A DNA stretch of 64,000 bases from the NCBI RefSeq assembly GCF_008801815.1, contig NZ_VZOX01000009.1; one strand, 5' to 3'. Shown here piece after piece: positions 25,821-34,775 of the stretch. Every line of letters starts with the position of its first letter. Within the stretch, counting starts at the first letter, position 1. The stretch is from Edwardsiella anguillarum. Its GTDB lineage: Bacteria > Pseudomonadota > Gammaproteobacteria > Enterobacterales > Enterobacteriaceae. The notes beneath the pieces are model-generated. The model saw only the letters and a list, made by a program, of their open reading frames with translations, was not told the DNA's origin and made no database searches. A program made the translations under genes and the position numbers.

Positions 25821-28403
25821 TCACCCGACAACCAGGTTGAGCAGTTTGCCCGGCACAAAGATCACCTTGCGTACGGTGACCCCGTCGAGGTACTTGGCGA
25901 CCAGCGGCTCCTGCGCCGCCAGCGCGCGCACCTGCTCCTCGCTGGCGTCGGCGGCAACGGTGATCTTACCGCGTACCTTGCCGTTGACCTGCACCACGAT
26001 CAGCTTGCTGTCTTCGACCATCGCCGCGTTATCGGCGACCGGCCACGGCGCGACGTCGATGTCGCCGGTGCCACCCAGCGCGTGCCACAGGGTGAAGCAG
26101 ACGTGCGGGGTAAACGGATACAGCATGCGCACCACGGCCAGCAGGGCCTCCTGCATCAGGGCGCGATCCTGCTCGCTCTCCTGCGGGGCACGGGTCAGCT
26201 TGTTCATCAGCTCCATCACGGCGGCGATGGCGGTGTTGAAGGTCTGGCGGCGGCCAATGTCGTCGCTCACCTTGGCGATAGTCTTGTGCAGATCGCGGCG
26301 CAGGGCTTTCTGGTCATCGTTCAGCGCCGTCAGGTCGAGCGCAGCGGCCGGCCCTTTCTGCTGGTGATCGAAGGCCAGTTTCCAGACGCGTTTCAGGAAA
26401 CGGTTGGCCCCCTCGACGCCGGACTCCTGCCACTCCAGGGTCATCTCCGCCGGGGAGGCGAACATCATGAACAGGCGGACGGTGTCGGCGCCATAGCGCT
26501 CCACCATTACCTGAGGATCGATGCCGTTGTTCTTCGACTTGGACATCTTGCTCATGCCGGCGTAGACCAGCTCGCGGCCGTCGCGATCGGTCGCCTGGGT
26601 GATGCGGCCCTTGTCGTCACGCTCGACGGTGACATCCACCGGCGAGACCCAGTTACGCTCGCCGTTGGCGCCGGTGTAGTAGAAGGCGTCCGCCAGCACC
26701 ATGCCCTGGCACAGCAGGCGCTTGGCCGGCTCGTCGGAGTCCACCAGACCCGCGTCGCGCATCAGCTTATGGAAGAAGCGGAAGTACATCAGGTGCATGA
26801 TGGCGTGTTCGATGCCGCCGACGTACTGATCGACCGGCAGCCAGTAGTTGGCGGCCTGCGGATCCAGCATCCCCTGGTCGTACTGCGGGCAGGTGTAGCG
26901 CGCGTAGTACCAGGAGGACTCCATGAAGGTGTCGAAGGTGTCGGTCTCGCGCAGCGCCGGATGACCGTTAACGGTGGTCTTCGCCCAGGCCGGGTCGGCC
27001 TTGAGCGGGCTGGTGATGCCGTTCATGACCACGTCCTCCGGCAGGATCACCGGCAGTTGGTCTTCCGGCGTTGGGATCACGCTGCCGTCTTCCAAGGTCA
27101 CCATCGGGATCGGGGCGCCCCAGTAGCGCTGGCGGGAAACCCCCCAGTCGCGCAGGCGGTAGTTGACCTTGCGCTCGCCGACGCCGGCAGCGATCAGGCG
27201 GTTGGCGACGGCGTCGAAGGCGGCGCTGAAGTCCAGACCATCAAATTCGCCGGAGTTGAACAGCACGCCTTTGTCGGTCATGGCGGCGGCGCTGATGTCC
27301 GGCGCCTGACCGTCGGCGGTCAGGATCACCGGCTTCATCGGCAGGTGGTACTTGGCGGCGAACTCCCAGTCGCGCTGGTCGTGGGCCGGAACGGACATCA
27401 CCGCGCCGGTGCCGTAGTCCATCAGCACAAAGTTGGCGACCCAGATAGGCAGACGCTCACCGCTGAGCGGGTGGATGGCGTACAGGCCGGTGGCCATGCC
27501 TTTCTTCTCCATGGTCGCCATGTCGGCCTCGGCAACCTTGGTGTTCTTGCACTCGTCGATGAACTGCGCCAGCGCCGGGTTGTCGGTGGCGGCCTGCTGG
27601 GCCAGCGGGTGCGCGGCGGCGATGGCCAGGTAGCTGACGCCCATGAAGGTGTCCGGGCGGGTGGTGTAGACGGCGAAGGTGTCATCGCGATCGGCGACGC
27701 AGAAGGTGATCTCTACCCCTTCAGAGCGGCCGATCCAGTTGCGCTGCATGGTCTTAACCTGCTCCGGCCAGTCTTCCAGCTTGTCGAGGTCGTTGAGCAG
27801 CTGATCGGCGTAGTCGGTGATCTTGATAAACCACTGCGGGATCTCTTTGCGCTCGACCTTGGAGTCGCAGCGCCAGCAGCAGCCGTCGATGACCTGCTCG
27901 TTGGCCAGCACGGTTTGATCGTTCGGACACCAGTTGACCGCAGAGGTCTTCTTATAGACCAGACCCTTTTCATACAGCTTGGTGAAGAACCACTGCTCCC
28001 AGCGGTAGTAGTCCGGCTTACAGGTGGCGATTTCGCGGCTCCAGTCGTAGCCGAAGCCCAGCAGCTTCAGCTGGTTCTTCATGTAATCGATGTTGGCATA
28101 GGTCCAGGGGGCCGGCGCGGTGTTGTTCTTCACCGCCGCGCCTTCCGCCGGCAGGCCGAAGGCGTCCCAGCCGATGGGCTGCAGCACGTTTTTGCCCAGC
28201 ATACGCTGGTAACGGGAAATCACATCACCGATGGTGTAGTTACGGACGTGGCCCATATGCAGTCGGCCGGAGGGATACGGCAGCATGGAGAGGCAATAAT
28301 ATTTCTCTTTGCTGTCATCTTCGGTGACCTGGAAGGTTTTCTGTTCATCCCAGTGGCGCTGGACGTGGGATTCAATGTCCTCTGGACGATATTGCTCTTG
28401 CAT
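25821..28403 (-). CDS. leuS: LeuS, leucyl-tRNA synthetase
   Basis: An 860-residue class I synthetase, the same length as E. coli LeuS. The HIGH-type motif PYPSGRLHMGH is at 42-52 and the KMSKS loop starts at Lys619. The CP1 editing domain is present with TTRPDTFMGVSY and the conserved YGTGAVMSVPAHDQRD. The frame runs 32 codons further upstream, but the ATG at 28403 matches the family start MQEQYRP. It is divergent from ybeL, with lptE after it. Confidence 0.98.
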   Translation of the reverse strand: MQEQYRPEDIESHVQRHWDEQKTFQVTEDDSKEKYYCLSMLPYPSGRLHMGHVRNYTIGDVISRYQRMLGKNVLQPIGWDAFGLPAEGAAVKNNTAPAPWTYANIDYMKNQLKLLGFGYDWSREIATCKPDYYRWEQWFFTKLYEKGLVYKKTSAVNWCPNDQTVLANEQVIDGCCWRCDSKVERKEIPQWFIKITDYADQLLNDLDKLEDWPEQVKTMQRNWIGRSEGVEITFCVADRDDTFAVYTTRPDTFMGVSYLAIAAAHPLAQQAATDNPALAQFIDECKNTKVAEADMATMEKKGMATGLYAIHPLSGERLPIWVANFVLMDYGTGAVMSVPAHDQRDWEFAAKYHLPMKPVILTADGQAPDISAAAMTDKGVLFNSGEFDGLDFSAAFDAVANRLIAAGVGERKVNYRLRDWGVSRQRYWGAPIPMVTLEDGSVIPTPEDQLPVILPEDVVMNGITSPLKADPAWAKTTVNGHPALRETDTFDTFMESSWYYARYTCPQYDQGMLDPQAANYWLPVDQYVGGIEHAIMHLMYFRFFHKLMRDAGLVDSDEPAKRLLCQGMVLADAFYYTGANGERNWVSPVDVTVERDDKGRITQATDRDGRELVYAGMSKMSKSKNNGIDPQVMVERYGADTVRLFMMFASPAEMTLEWQESGVEGANRFLKRVWKLAFDHQQKGPAAALDLTALNDDQKALRRDLHKTIAKVSDDIGRRQTFNTAIAAVMELMNKLTRAPQESEQDRALMQEALLAVVRMLYPFTPHVCFTLWHALGGTGDIDVAPWPVADNAAMVEDSKLIVVQVNGKVRGKITVAADASEEQVRALAAQEPLVAKYLDGVTVRKVIFVPGKLLNLVVG

Positions 28404-28748
28404 GGCAGCTGGAAGTCCTGTTAGTAAAACAGCTACACCTGTAGCCTGATATGTGATGGTGATCGGCATAGGATAGCCGATAAGCGTCGCGGGCAACAAC
28501 CGCCGAGCGCGCCGGCGGTGAATTCTTTCCCCCGTCGGCTTACCCCGGGTGCCGTTTTGTTACATACGCTACGTGAAGATCACAGTCTGTCAATGAATTA
28601 CGGCTAAAATATAACGGGGATAGCGCTTATCCGCGCGCGGTGAGCGGGATCCCGAGCGTCCTGATATGCGCTATATGCAGTTTTCACGCGGGCCACCGCA
28701 GGGGGCCGGCCAGAGATGTTCTGACGCGGTGCTGAACGGAGGTAGGAG
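28404..28748. promoter_or_regulatory. Divergent leuS/ybeL intergenic region
   Basis: A 345-base gap with no gene seen. On the minus strand a perfect TTGACA (28588-28593) lies 16 bases from a weak TAGCGT (28666 is not involved; the hexamer is at 28566-28571), a possible leuS promoter with a leader of about 155 bases. Toward ybeL an AT-rich stretch (TAAAATATAAC near 28605) could supply a -10. No T-box or leader peptide with Leu codons was recognised. Confidence 0.35.
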
Positions 28749-29231
28749 ATGAGCAAGGTAACGCACTATTATCAGCAGTGGCTGGCGGCGTTGACCGAAC
28801 GCCTAGAGAAGGGGGAGCGCGATATCGATGCGCTGCTGGAGAGCGCGGAGCAGCAGCTCCGGCACGCCAGCGATCTGAGCGAGGCCGATATTGAACAGAT
28901 CCGTCAGGCGATGCGCCGCGATCTGGAGGAGTTTGCCCGCGCCTATCAGGATAGCCGCGATGAGATGGAAGACAGCGTGTTTATGCGCGTCATCAAGGAG
29001 AGCCTGTGGCAGGAGCTGGCCGATATTACCGACAAAACCCAGCTGGAGTGGCGCGAGGTGCTGCAGGATGTGAACCACCACGGCGTTTATCACAGCGGCG
29101 AGGTGGTTGGCCTGGGGCACCTGGTGTGCGAGAAGTGCCACTTTAACCTGGATGTGTATACCCCGGAGATCCTGCCGCGCTGTCCGCGCTGCGGCCACGA
29201 TCAGTTTCACCGCCGTCCCTTCCGCCCCTGA
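28749..29231 (+). CDS. ybeL: YbeL, zinc-ribbon DUF1451 protein
   Basis: A 160-residue conserved protein of unknown function, orthologous to E. coli YbeL. An N-terminal helical, acidic region (residues 1-90) is followed by a C-terminal zinc ribbon formed by CEKC and CPRC. The family phrase HHGVYHSGEVVGLGHLVCEKCHF is visible in parts. GGAGGTAGGAG precedes the ATG. It is a single-gene unit divergent from leuS and convergent with the nucleoside hydrolases. Confidence 0.92.
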   Translation: MSKVTHYYQQWLAALTERLEKGERDIDALLESAEQQLRHASDLSEADIEQIRQAMRRDLEEFARAYQDSRDEMEDSVFMRVIKESLWQELADITDKTQLEWREVLQDVNHHGVYHSGEVVGLGHLVCEKCHFNLDVYTPEILPRCPRCGHDQFHRRPFRP

Positions 29232-29262
29232 GGGCGGCGGCATCGTGACTCACCGTCCCGCG

Positions 29263-30201
29263 CTACGCCGCATAGCGCCGTAGCGCGGCGATCAGTAATT
29301 CGACAAAGGCCGGGCGGTCGATGGTCAACAGTACCTCGCAGTTGGCGTCACGCCCCGTCAGCCGATCGCGATCGACCAGCGTCATCCCCGTCGTATAGCG
29401 TCCCTGCGTCTCGACCCCCACCCAATAACGCTCGCTGCTGAACAGCTGCGGCGCTAGCAGCCAGGCGATGGTGCAGGGATCGTGCATGGCCGCCCCGGGC
29501 AAGCGGTTTGGTCCGTTGAGGTAGATGGGCAGATAGAAGTCGAGCATCTCGGCCACCGCGTACGCTACCGGGTTGGCGAGGGCGCGGATCCGCTCGATCT
29601 CCTCTGGCAGCACCAGGGCCTGGTGTGTCATATGCAGTCCCGCCATCACCAGCGGCACCCCGGACTGCATGACGATCTCCGCCGCGTGGGGATCGACTAG
29701 GATGTTGAACTCGGCGCAGGGGGTGGCGTTCCCCGCGTTCATGCCTCCGCCCATGAAGACGATCTGCGCCAGGCGAGAGGCCAGCTGTGGGTAGCTGCGC
29801 AGCAGCAGGGCGGCATTGGTCATCGGGCCGGTGACCACCAGGGTGACCGGCTCGGGGCTGGCCTGCAGCACCTCGGCCATTAGGGCTAGCGCCCCGCGCG
29901 CATCCGCCTGCCGCGTAGCCTCGGGCAACTGGGTATGCCCCATCCCGGTGCTGCCATGCACCTCCTCGGCAATGCGCAGCGGGAGGATGAGGGGCTGGGC
30001 AGCGCCACCGGCCAGCGGAATATCGTTGCGTCCCATCAGGGTCAGCAGGCGCAGGGCATTGCTGCGGGTTTTCTCCGGGGTCTGGTTGCCGGCGCTAGTG
30101 GTCACGGCCAGCACCTCCAGCTGCGGCGCCTGCAGCGCCATCGCCAGGGCGATAGCATCATCCAGGCCGGGATCGCAGTCGATGATCAGCGGTCGTTTCA
30201 T
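29263..30201 (-). CDS. Second ribonucleoside hydrolase, diverged tandem copy of RihA
   Basis: A 312-residue inosine/uridine-preferring nucleoside hydrolase. The calcium-binding motif DCDPGLDDA is at residues 9-17, and the EFNILVDPHAAE and catalytic-His MHDPCTIAW segments are intact, so it is probably active. It is clearly homologous to the upstream rihA (shared SAGNQTPEKT, MTHQ..L, VGVETQGRYT) but differs at many sites, which may mean a changed base preference. Its ATG overlaps the rihA stop by 4 bases, indicating translational coupling. E. coli has a single gene at this locus. Confidence 0.85.
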   Translation of the reverse strand: MKRPLIIDCDPGLDDAIALAMALQAPQLEVLAVTTSAGNQTPEKTRSNALRLLTLMGRNDIPLAGGAAQPLILPLRIAEEVHGSTGMGHTQLPEATRQADARGALALMAEVLQASPEPVTLVVTGPMTNAALLLRSYPQLASRLAQIVFMGGGMNAGNATPCAEFNILVDPHAAEIVMQSGVPLVMAGLHMTHQALVLPEEIERIRALANPVAYAVAEMLDFYLPIYLNGPNRLPGAAMHDPCTIAWLLAPQLFSSERYWVGVETQGRYTTGMTLVDRDRLTGRDANCEVLLTIDRPAFVELLIAALRRYAA

Positions 30202-31157
30202 CGTGTTTCCTCCGTGAAGTCGCCATAAGCCGCGGCGATCCGCTCGGCCAGCAGATCGACGAAGGCCTGGCGATCGATATCGGTCAGTAAGGTGGTGTTG
30301 GCGGGCAGGCCGTTCAGGCCGAGGCGATCCACCACCGTCATGCCGTCGCTGTATTGCCCTGCAGTCTCTACGCCAACCCAGCAGTCATGCTGGGTGAACA
30401 TCTGCGGGCGTAACAGCCAGGCGATGGTGCAGGGGTCGTGCAGCGGCGCCCCCTGGAAACCCCACTTCTCTTGGCGGTGATAGCGCATGAAAAAGTCGAG
30501 CAGCTCGGCGACGGTGCGCGCCACCGGGTTGCCGATGTCGCGTAGGCGTTCGATATCGGCGTCGAGGATCTGCGTCCGGTGGGTCACATCCAGGCCGGCC
30601 ATCACGATGGGCACCCCGCTCTGGAATACCATCTCGGCGGCTTCGGGATCGACGTAGATATTGAACTCCGCCGCCGGCGTCCAGTTCCCCGCGCCGGCGC
30701 TGCCGCCCATGATGACGATGCGCTCAATGCGCGGCTTCAGCTCCGGGTGGGCGGCCAGCAGCAGCGCCACGTTGGTCAGCGGGCCGGTGGCGACCAGGGT
30801 GACCGGCTGCGGCGCATCGCGCAGCACCTGGGCCATCAGCGCCAGCGCACCGCCGTCGCGAGGGGCAAAGCCCGGCTCCGGCAGACGGGGGCCGTCGAGG
30901 CCGCTTTCGCCGTGGACGCTGTCGGCGATGATCAGCTCGCGCATCAGCGGTTTGGCGGCGCCGCCGGCCACCGGGATATCGCTGCGGCGCAGCAGGGTGA
31001 GAATACGCAGGGCGTTGCGCAGGGTTTTTTCCGGGGTTTGGTTGCCGGCGCTGGTGGTGACGGCGCGCACCTCCAGCTCCGGGCTGGCCAGCGCTAGGAT
31101 CAGGGCGATGGCATCGTCGTGGCCGGGATCGCAGTCGATAATCAGGGGTAATGCCAT
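30198..31157 (-). CDS. rihA: RihA, pyrimidine-specific ribonucleoside hydrolase
   Basis: A 319-residue hydrolase that splits cytidine and uridine to base plus ribose in the cytoplasm. It is the closer of the two tandem copies to E. coli RihA: IIDCDPGHDDAIAL, SAGNQTPEKTLRNALR, GGAAKPLMRELIIAD, EFNIYVDPEAAEMVFQSG and the catalytic His in GAPLHDPCTIAW are all matched. It lies between the glt operon and ybeL, the same place as in E. coli. The extra C-terminal tail (AAYGDFTEETR) runs into the second copy. Confidence 0.93.
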   Translation of the reverse strand: MALPLIIDCDPGHDDAIALILALASPELEVRAVTTSAGNQTPEKTLRNALRILTLLRRSDIPVAGGAAKPLMRELIIADSVHGESGLDGPRLPEPGFAPRDGGALALMAQVLRDAPQPVTLVATGPLTNVALLLAAHPELKPRIERIVIMGGSAGAGNWTPAAEFNIYVDPEAAEMVFQSGVPIVMAGLDVTHRTQILDADIERLRDIGNPVARTVAELLDFFMRYHRQEKWGFQGAPLHDPCTIAWLLRPQMFTQHDCWVGVETAGQYSDGMTVVDRLGLNGLPANTTLLTDIDRQAFVDLLAERIAAAYGDFTEETR

Positions 31158-31283
31158 GAAACGCTCCAGGTAATTGACGGACTCATCCTGGCACCATACC
31201 CCTGCGATGGGCGGACGAACAGCCGCCGGACGGCAAAGCGTGAGGCGGGGCGCACTCCTGCCATCGGCGGGCGGCGAGGTCGC

Positions 31284-32009
31284 CTAATGGATGATCTTGG
31301 CCAGAAAATCGCGCGCCCGCGCCGAGTGGGGCTGGGTGAAGAAGGCATCTTTCTCGCGATCTTCGACGATGTGTCCCTCATCCATAAAGATCACCCGATT
31401 GGCCACCTTGCGGGCGAATCCCATCTCATGGGTGACCACCATCATGGTCATCCCCTCGCTTGCCAGGGAGACCATCACGTCCAGCACCTCGTTGATCATC
31501 TCCGGATCGAGGGCCGATGTCGGCTCATCGAACAGCATCGCCACCGGGTCCATGCACAGCGCCCGGGCGATGGCGACGCGCTGCTGCTGGCCGCCGGAGA
31601 GCTGAGCGGGAAACTTGGCGGCGTGCGCCGCCAGGCCGACGCGATCCAGCAGCGCCTGCCCCTTGCTGGCCGCCAGCGGCGCGGCGCGCCCGAGCACCTT
31701 GACCTGGGCCAGGGTCAGGTTATCGATGATCGACAGGTGCGGAAACAGCTCGAAGTGCTGGAACACCATGCCGACCCGCGAGCGCAGGCGCGCCAGATCG
31801 GTGCGGCGATCGTGCACCGCGGTGCCGTTGACGCAGATCTGCCCCTGCTGGATCGGCTCCAGCCCGTTGACGGTCTTGATCAGGGTCGATTTGCCGGAGC
31901 CGGAGGGGCCGCAGACCACCACCACCTCGCCTTTGTCGACGTGGGTGCTGCAGTCGCTCAGCACTTGAAACTGTCCATACCATTTACTGACCCGTTGCAG
32001 GGAGATCAT
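31284..32009 (-). CDS. gltL: GltL, glutamate/aspartate ABC transporter ATPase
   Basis: A 241-residue ATP-binding subunit, the same length as E. coli GltL. Walker A is GPSGSGKST, the signature is LSGGQQQR, and Walker B is MLFDEPTSALD. The frame is open far upstream over gltK, but the ATG at 32009 (MISLQRVSKWYG) has AAAAGGAGCG before it and overlaps the gltK stop by 4 bases. It energises uptake of glutamate and aspartate through GltJK with GltI as the binding protein. Confidence 0.97.
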   Translation of the reverse strand: MISLQRVSKWYGQFQVLSDCSTHVDKGEVVVVCGPSGSGKSTLIKTVNGLEPIQQGQICVNGTAVHDRRTDLARLRSRVGMVFQHFELFPHLSIIDNLTLAQVKVLGRAAPLAASKGQALLDRVGLAAHAAKFPAQLSGGQQQRVAIARALCMDPVAMLFDEPTSALDPEMINEVLDVMVSLASEGMTMMVVTHEMGFARKVANRVIFMDEGHIVEDREKDAFFTQPHSARARDFLAKIIH

Positions 32010-32683
32010 AGGGCGCTCCTTTTCTTGAGATGGCTGACCAGCAGCGAGGCGCTGAGGCTGATGATGAAGTAGACGGCGCCGGCAAACAGGATCATCTCCA
32101 GCTGGGTGCCGTCGCGCTCGCCGATAGTGGAGGCGGTGCGGAAGAAGTCCGCCAGGCTCAGTACGTAAACCAGCGAGGTATCCTGGAACAGGACGATGCC
32201 CTGGGTGAGCAGCAGCGGCACCATGGCGCGGAACGCCTGCGGCAGCACCACCAGGTATAGGGACTGCCACGGGGTCATTCCCAGGGCCAGCGCGGCGGCG
32301 TTCTGCCCGCGGGCGACGCTTTTGATGCCGGCGCGGATGATCTCGGAATAGTAGGCGGCCTCGAACAGCGCAAAGGCCACCATCGCCGAGATCAGGCGGA
32401 TATCGCTCTGGGGCGATAGGCCGAGAAAGCGCTGCAGCAGGCTGGGCACCACCAGATAGAACCACAGCAGCACCATCACCAGCGGTACCGAGCGGAACAG
32501 ATTGACATACAGGGCGGCTAGCCAGGCGAGGGGCTTCCAGCGCGACAGCCGCATCACCGCCAGCAGGGTACCCCACAGAATGCCGACCACCACCGCCGTC
32601 AGCGTTATCTTTAGCGTGATCACCATGCCGTCCAGCAGATAGGGCAGGCTGGGGGGGATGGAGCTCCAGTCGAATGCGTACAT
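32006..32683 (-). CDS. gltK: GltK, glutamate/aspartate ABC permease subunit
   Basis: A 225-residue polar amino acid permease with several membrane helices and the EAA-type loop (EAAYYSEIIRAGIKSVARGQNAAALALGM). It is homologous to the 224-residue E. coli GltK (MYAFDWSSIPPSLPYLLDGM start). It pairs with GltJ to form the channel. Start and stop overlap its neighbours by one and four bases, a tightly coupled operon. Confidence 0.96.
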   Translation of the reverse strand: MYAFDWSSIPPSLPYLLDGMVITLKITLTAVVVGILWGTLLAVMRLSRWKPLAWLAALYVNLFRSVPLVMVLLWFYLVVPSLLQRFLGLSPQSDIRLISAMVAFALFEAAYYSEIIRAGIKSVARGQNAAALALGMTPWQSLYLVVLPQAFRAMVPLLLTQGIVLFQDTSLVYVLSLADFFRTASTIGERDGTQLEMILFAGAVYFIISLSASLLVSHLKKRSAL

Positions 32684-33423
32684 TAGCGGCTCCCCATGCT
32701 GCCCGGCAGCTGCAGCCGCCGCTCCAGCAGGTGCATGGCCAGCATCAGCAGGCCGTTGATGGCGATATAGGCCAGGGTGATGGCGGTGAAGGATTCATAG
32801 GCATGCGCCGAGTAGTCCAGCAGTTTGCCGGCCTGGGCGGCCATCTCCATCAGCCCGATAGTGGAGGCGATGGCCGAATTCTTGACCAGATTGAGCATCT
32901 CAGAGGTCAGCGGCGGCACGATCACCCGATAGGCGTTGGGCAGCAGGACATAGCGGTAGGTCTGCGGCAGGGTGAAGCCCATGGCCAGTCCAGCATGCCT
33001 CTGCCCGGCCGGCAGAGACTGAATGGCGGCGCGCACCTGCTCGCAGACCCGGGCGGCGGTAAACAGTCCCAGGCACAGCAGCGAGGAGACAAAAAACTGG
33101 ATCGACGGATCCAGCTCGCCTTTGAACCAGTTGCCCCAGTCGGCCGGCAACAGCTCCGGCACCACCAGATACCAGGTAAAAAACTGGACGATCAGCGGGA
33201 CGTTGCGGAACAGCTCGACATAGATCGCGCCAATCATGGCCAGCGGGCGGCTGGGCAGGGTGCGCAGGATCCCCAGCAGCGAGCCGAGGAGAAAGGCGAT
33301 GACCCAGGCCGCCAGCGACAGGGCGACGGTGACCTGCATGCCGGACCAAATCCAGCCTAGGTAGGTGGTGCCGCCGAAGGGGGCCGGCTGCAGAAAGATG
33401 CCCCAGTTCCAATCGATAGACAT
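32683..33423 (-). CDS. gltJ: GltJ, glutamate/aspartate ABC permease subunit
   Basis: A 246-residue membrane permease, the partner of GltK. It shows the MSIDWNWGIFLQPAPFG start of enterobacterial GltJ, the permease motif RNVPLIVQFFTWYLVVPELLP and an EAA loop (ARVCEQVRAAIQSLPAGQRHAGLAMGF). It follows gltI after a 103-base gap that contains two strong hairpins. Confidence 0.96.
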   Translation of the reverse strand: MSIDWNWGIFLQPAPFGGTTYLGWIWSGMQVTVALSLAAWVIAFLLGSLLGILRTLPSRPLAMIGAIYVELFRNVPLIVQFFTWYLVVPELLPADWGNWFKGELDPSIQFFVSSLLCLGLFTAARVCEQVRAAIQSLPAGQRHAGLAMGFTLPQTYRYVLLPNAYRVIVPPLTSEMLNLVKNSAIASTIGLMEMAAQAGKLLDYSAHAYESFTAITLAYIAINGLLMLAMHLLERRLQLPGSMGSR

Positions 33424-33441
33424 AGGTGACTCCGGTTAGCC

Positions 33442-33510
33442 GGCGCCCCGCTGGGAGGGGAGCGCCGTAGACGCACGCACCATCGCGCGGGCGTGCGGTC
33501 CGCGCGATGG
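33442..33510 (-). repeat. Two hairpins in the gltI-gltJ gap (SroC position)
   Basis: An 11-bp perfect stem (CCATCGCGCGG / CCGCGCGATGG, 33480-33510, 9-base loop) and a second hairpin (GGCGC...GCGCC, 33442-33466) lie between gltI and gltJ. Such structures often protect the abundant binding-protein mRNA. In E. coli and Salmonella the sRNA SroC comes from this part of the glt transcript and titrates GcvB. No U-run follows, so independent termination is not shown. Confidence 0.5.
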
Positions 33511-33526
33511 GCTGGCGCCGGGCTGA

Positions 33527-34429
33527 TTATTCGGCGATGCGATCGTTGGGGGCGGCGAACAGCGTCTTCATCTCATCGGAGAGGGCGAACTGCAGGTTCA
33601 TGTTCTTCGGTGGAATGGGCTGTTCGAACCAGCGGCGATAGCCGTCGGCGGCCTGACCGGAGGTCTGTACATGGGCGACGGTGTCGTCGACCAGCTTTTT
33701 GAAGGCCGGATCGTCCCGGCGCAGCATACAGCCGTAGGCCTCATAGGACTGCGGGGTGCCGACAATCACCCAGCGTTCAGGCTGCTTGGCCTTGGCGCGT
33801 TCGCCCGCCAGCAGCGCGTCGTCCATCATGAAGGCCACGGCGCGGCCGCTCTCCAGGGTACGGAAGGCGTCACCGTGATCCTTGGCGCTGATGATGCGCA
33901 TCTTCATGCCCTCTTTCTCGTTCATGCGGTTGAGCATGATTTCCGAGGTGGTGCCGGAGGTGACCACCACCGGTTTACCGGCCAGGTCACGGAAGTCATG
34001 CACTCCGCTCTCCTTGGCCGTCAGCAGGCGGGTGCCGACGATAAACAGGGTGTTGGAGAAGGCGACCTGCTGCTGGCGCTCGGCGTTGTGGGTAGTGGAG
34101 CCACACTCGACGTCATAGGTGCCGTTTTGCAGCAGCGGGATACGGTTCTGCGAGGTGATCGGCAGGAGCTTCACCTGAAGGTTGGCGAGGCCAAGCTGCT
34201 TCTTTACCGCCGCCACGATGGCGTTGCTGTAATCCTGCGAGTAACCGACCACCTGCTGCTTATTGTCGTAGTAAGAGAAGGGGACCGACGACTCGCGGTG
34301 GCCGATCACGATCACGCCGCTGTCTTTGATTTTTTGTAGGGTCGGCGAGCCGTCGGCCGCCTCCTGCGCGACGGCAAACAGGGGAAAAGAGAGGCCCAGA
34401 AGAACCAGTGATAACACAGACTTACGCAT
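33527..34429 (-). CDS. gltI: GltI, periplasmic glutamate/aspartate-binding protein
   Basis: A 300-residue family 3 solute-binding protein. A signal peptide (MRKSVLSLVLLGLSFPLFAVA) is followed by the typical IKDSGVIVIGHRESSVPFSYYD and SVTTHNAE-like (ECGSTTHNAERQQQVAFS) ligand-site segments. It captures L-glutamate and L-aspartate for GltJKL. AAGGAG lies 6 bases before the ATG. The leader has a C/A-rich element that could pair with GcvB sRNA (34453-34462). Confidence 0.96.
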   Translation of the reverse strand: MRKSVLSLVLLGLSFPLFAVAQEAADGSPTLQKIKDSGVIVIGHRESSVPFSYYDNKQQVVGYSQDYSNAIVAAVKKQLGLANLQVKLLPITSQNRIPLLQNGTYDVECGSTTHNAERQQQVAFSNTLFIVGTRLLTAKESGVHDFRDLAGKPVVVTSGTTSEIMLNRMNEKEGMKMRIISAKDHGDAFRTLESGRAVAFMMDDALLAGERAKAKQPERWVIVGTPQSYEAYGCMLRRDDPAFKKLVDDTVAHVQTSGQAADGYRRWFEQPIPPKNMNLQFALSDEMKTLFAAPNDRIAE

Positions 34430-34775
34430 GCATTGCTCCTTCTATTGTGGGGTGTTGTGTTTATGTATATGTTTTATATGTTGTTTTTATCATGCGCGTG
34501 CCGAACGAAGGCGCGCGGCGTCATGGAGAAAACATAGCTTAATGTAAATAAAATGATATCAATATGTTTTTAAAATGAGATCAAAAGCGCACCGTTTTAT
34601 GGCAAAACAGGGGGGTTGCACAGCCTGTGTGCGTGAAGATGCGCTGTCGCGGTGCAACACCCCGGACGGCGGGGGAGAAAACCCGGCGGAGAGGCGTTGC
34701 AGGGGAAAAGATTGCAAGCCGCGTGCCAACGGTGAGCGAGTGCAGCCCGAAGGCCGCACTCGGAGGCGGTGTGCC
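34430..34775. promoter_or_regulatory. lnt-gltI intergenic region
   Basis: 346 bases with no gene recognised. The right part holds a long hairpin (GGGG-GTTGCAC at 34611-34621 with GTGCAAC-A-CCCC at 34652-34663) that on the minus strand is followed by TGTTTT and may end the lnt transcript. The left, AT-rich part (34440-34600) should hold the gltI promoter and carries the C/A-rich leader element. Confidence 0.4.
34453..34462 (-). promoter_or_regulatory. Possible GcvB sRNA target in the gltI leader
   Basis: The gltI mRNA leader contains AAACACAACA, 24-33 bases before the start codon. It is exactly complementary to TGTTGTGTTT in the G/U-rich R1 region of enterobacterial GcvB as I recall it. GcvB represses gltI through a C/A-rich leader element in Salmonella. 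The gcvB gene itself is not in this window. Confidence 0.45.

Noticed and set aside
26082..28424. A 780-codon open frame antisense to leuS
   Set aside because: It is the shadow of leuS, whose HMGH and KMSKS motifs are clear.
28404..28499. An N-terminal extension of LeuS by 32 residues
   Set aside because: The extension is not found in the family, and the ATG at 28403 reproduces the exact 860-residue length of E. coli LeuS.
31284..32576. gltL as a 430-residue protein
   Set aside because: The extra N-terminal part is gltK sequence read in another frame; the ATG at 32009 with an AAGGAG site gives the normal 241-residue ATPase.
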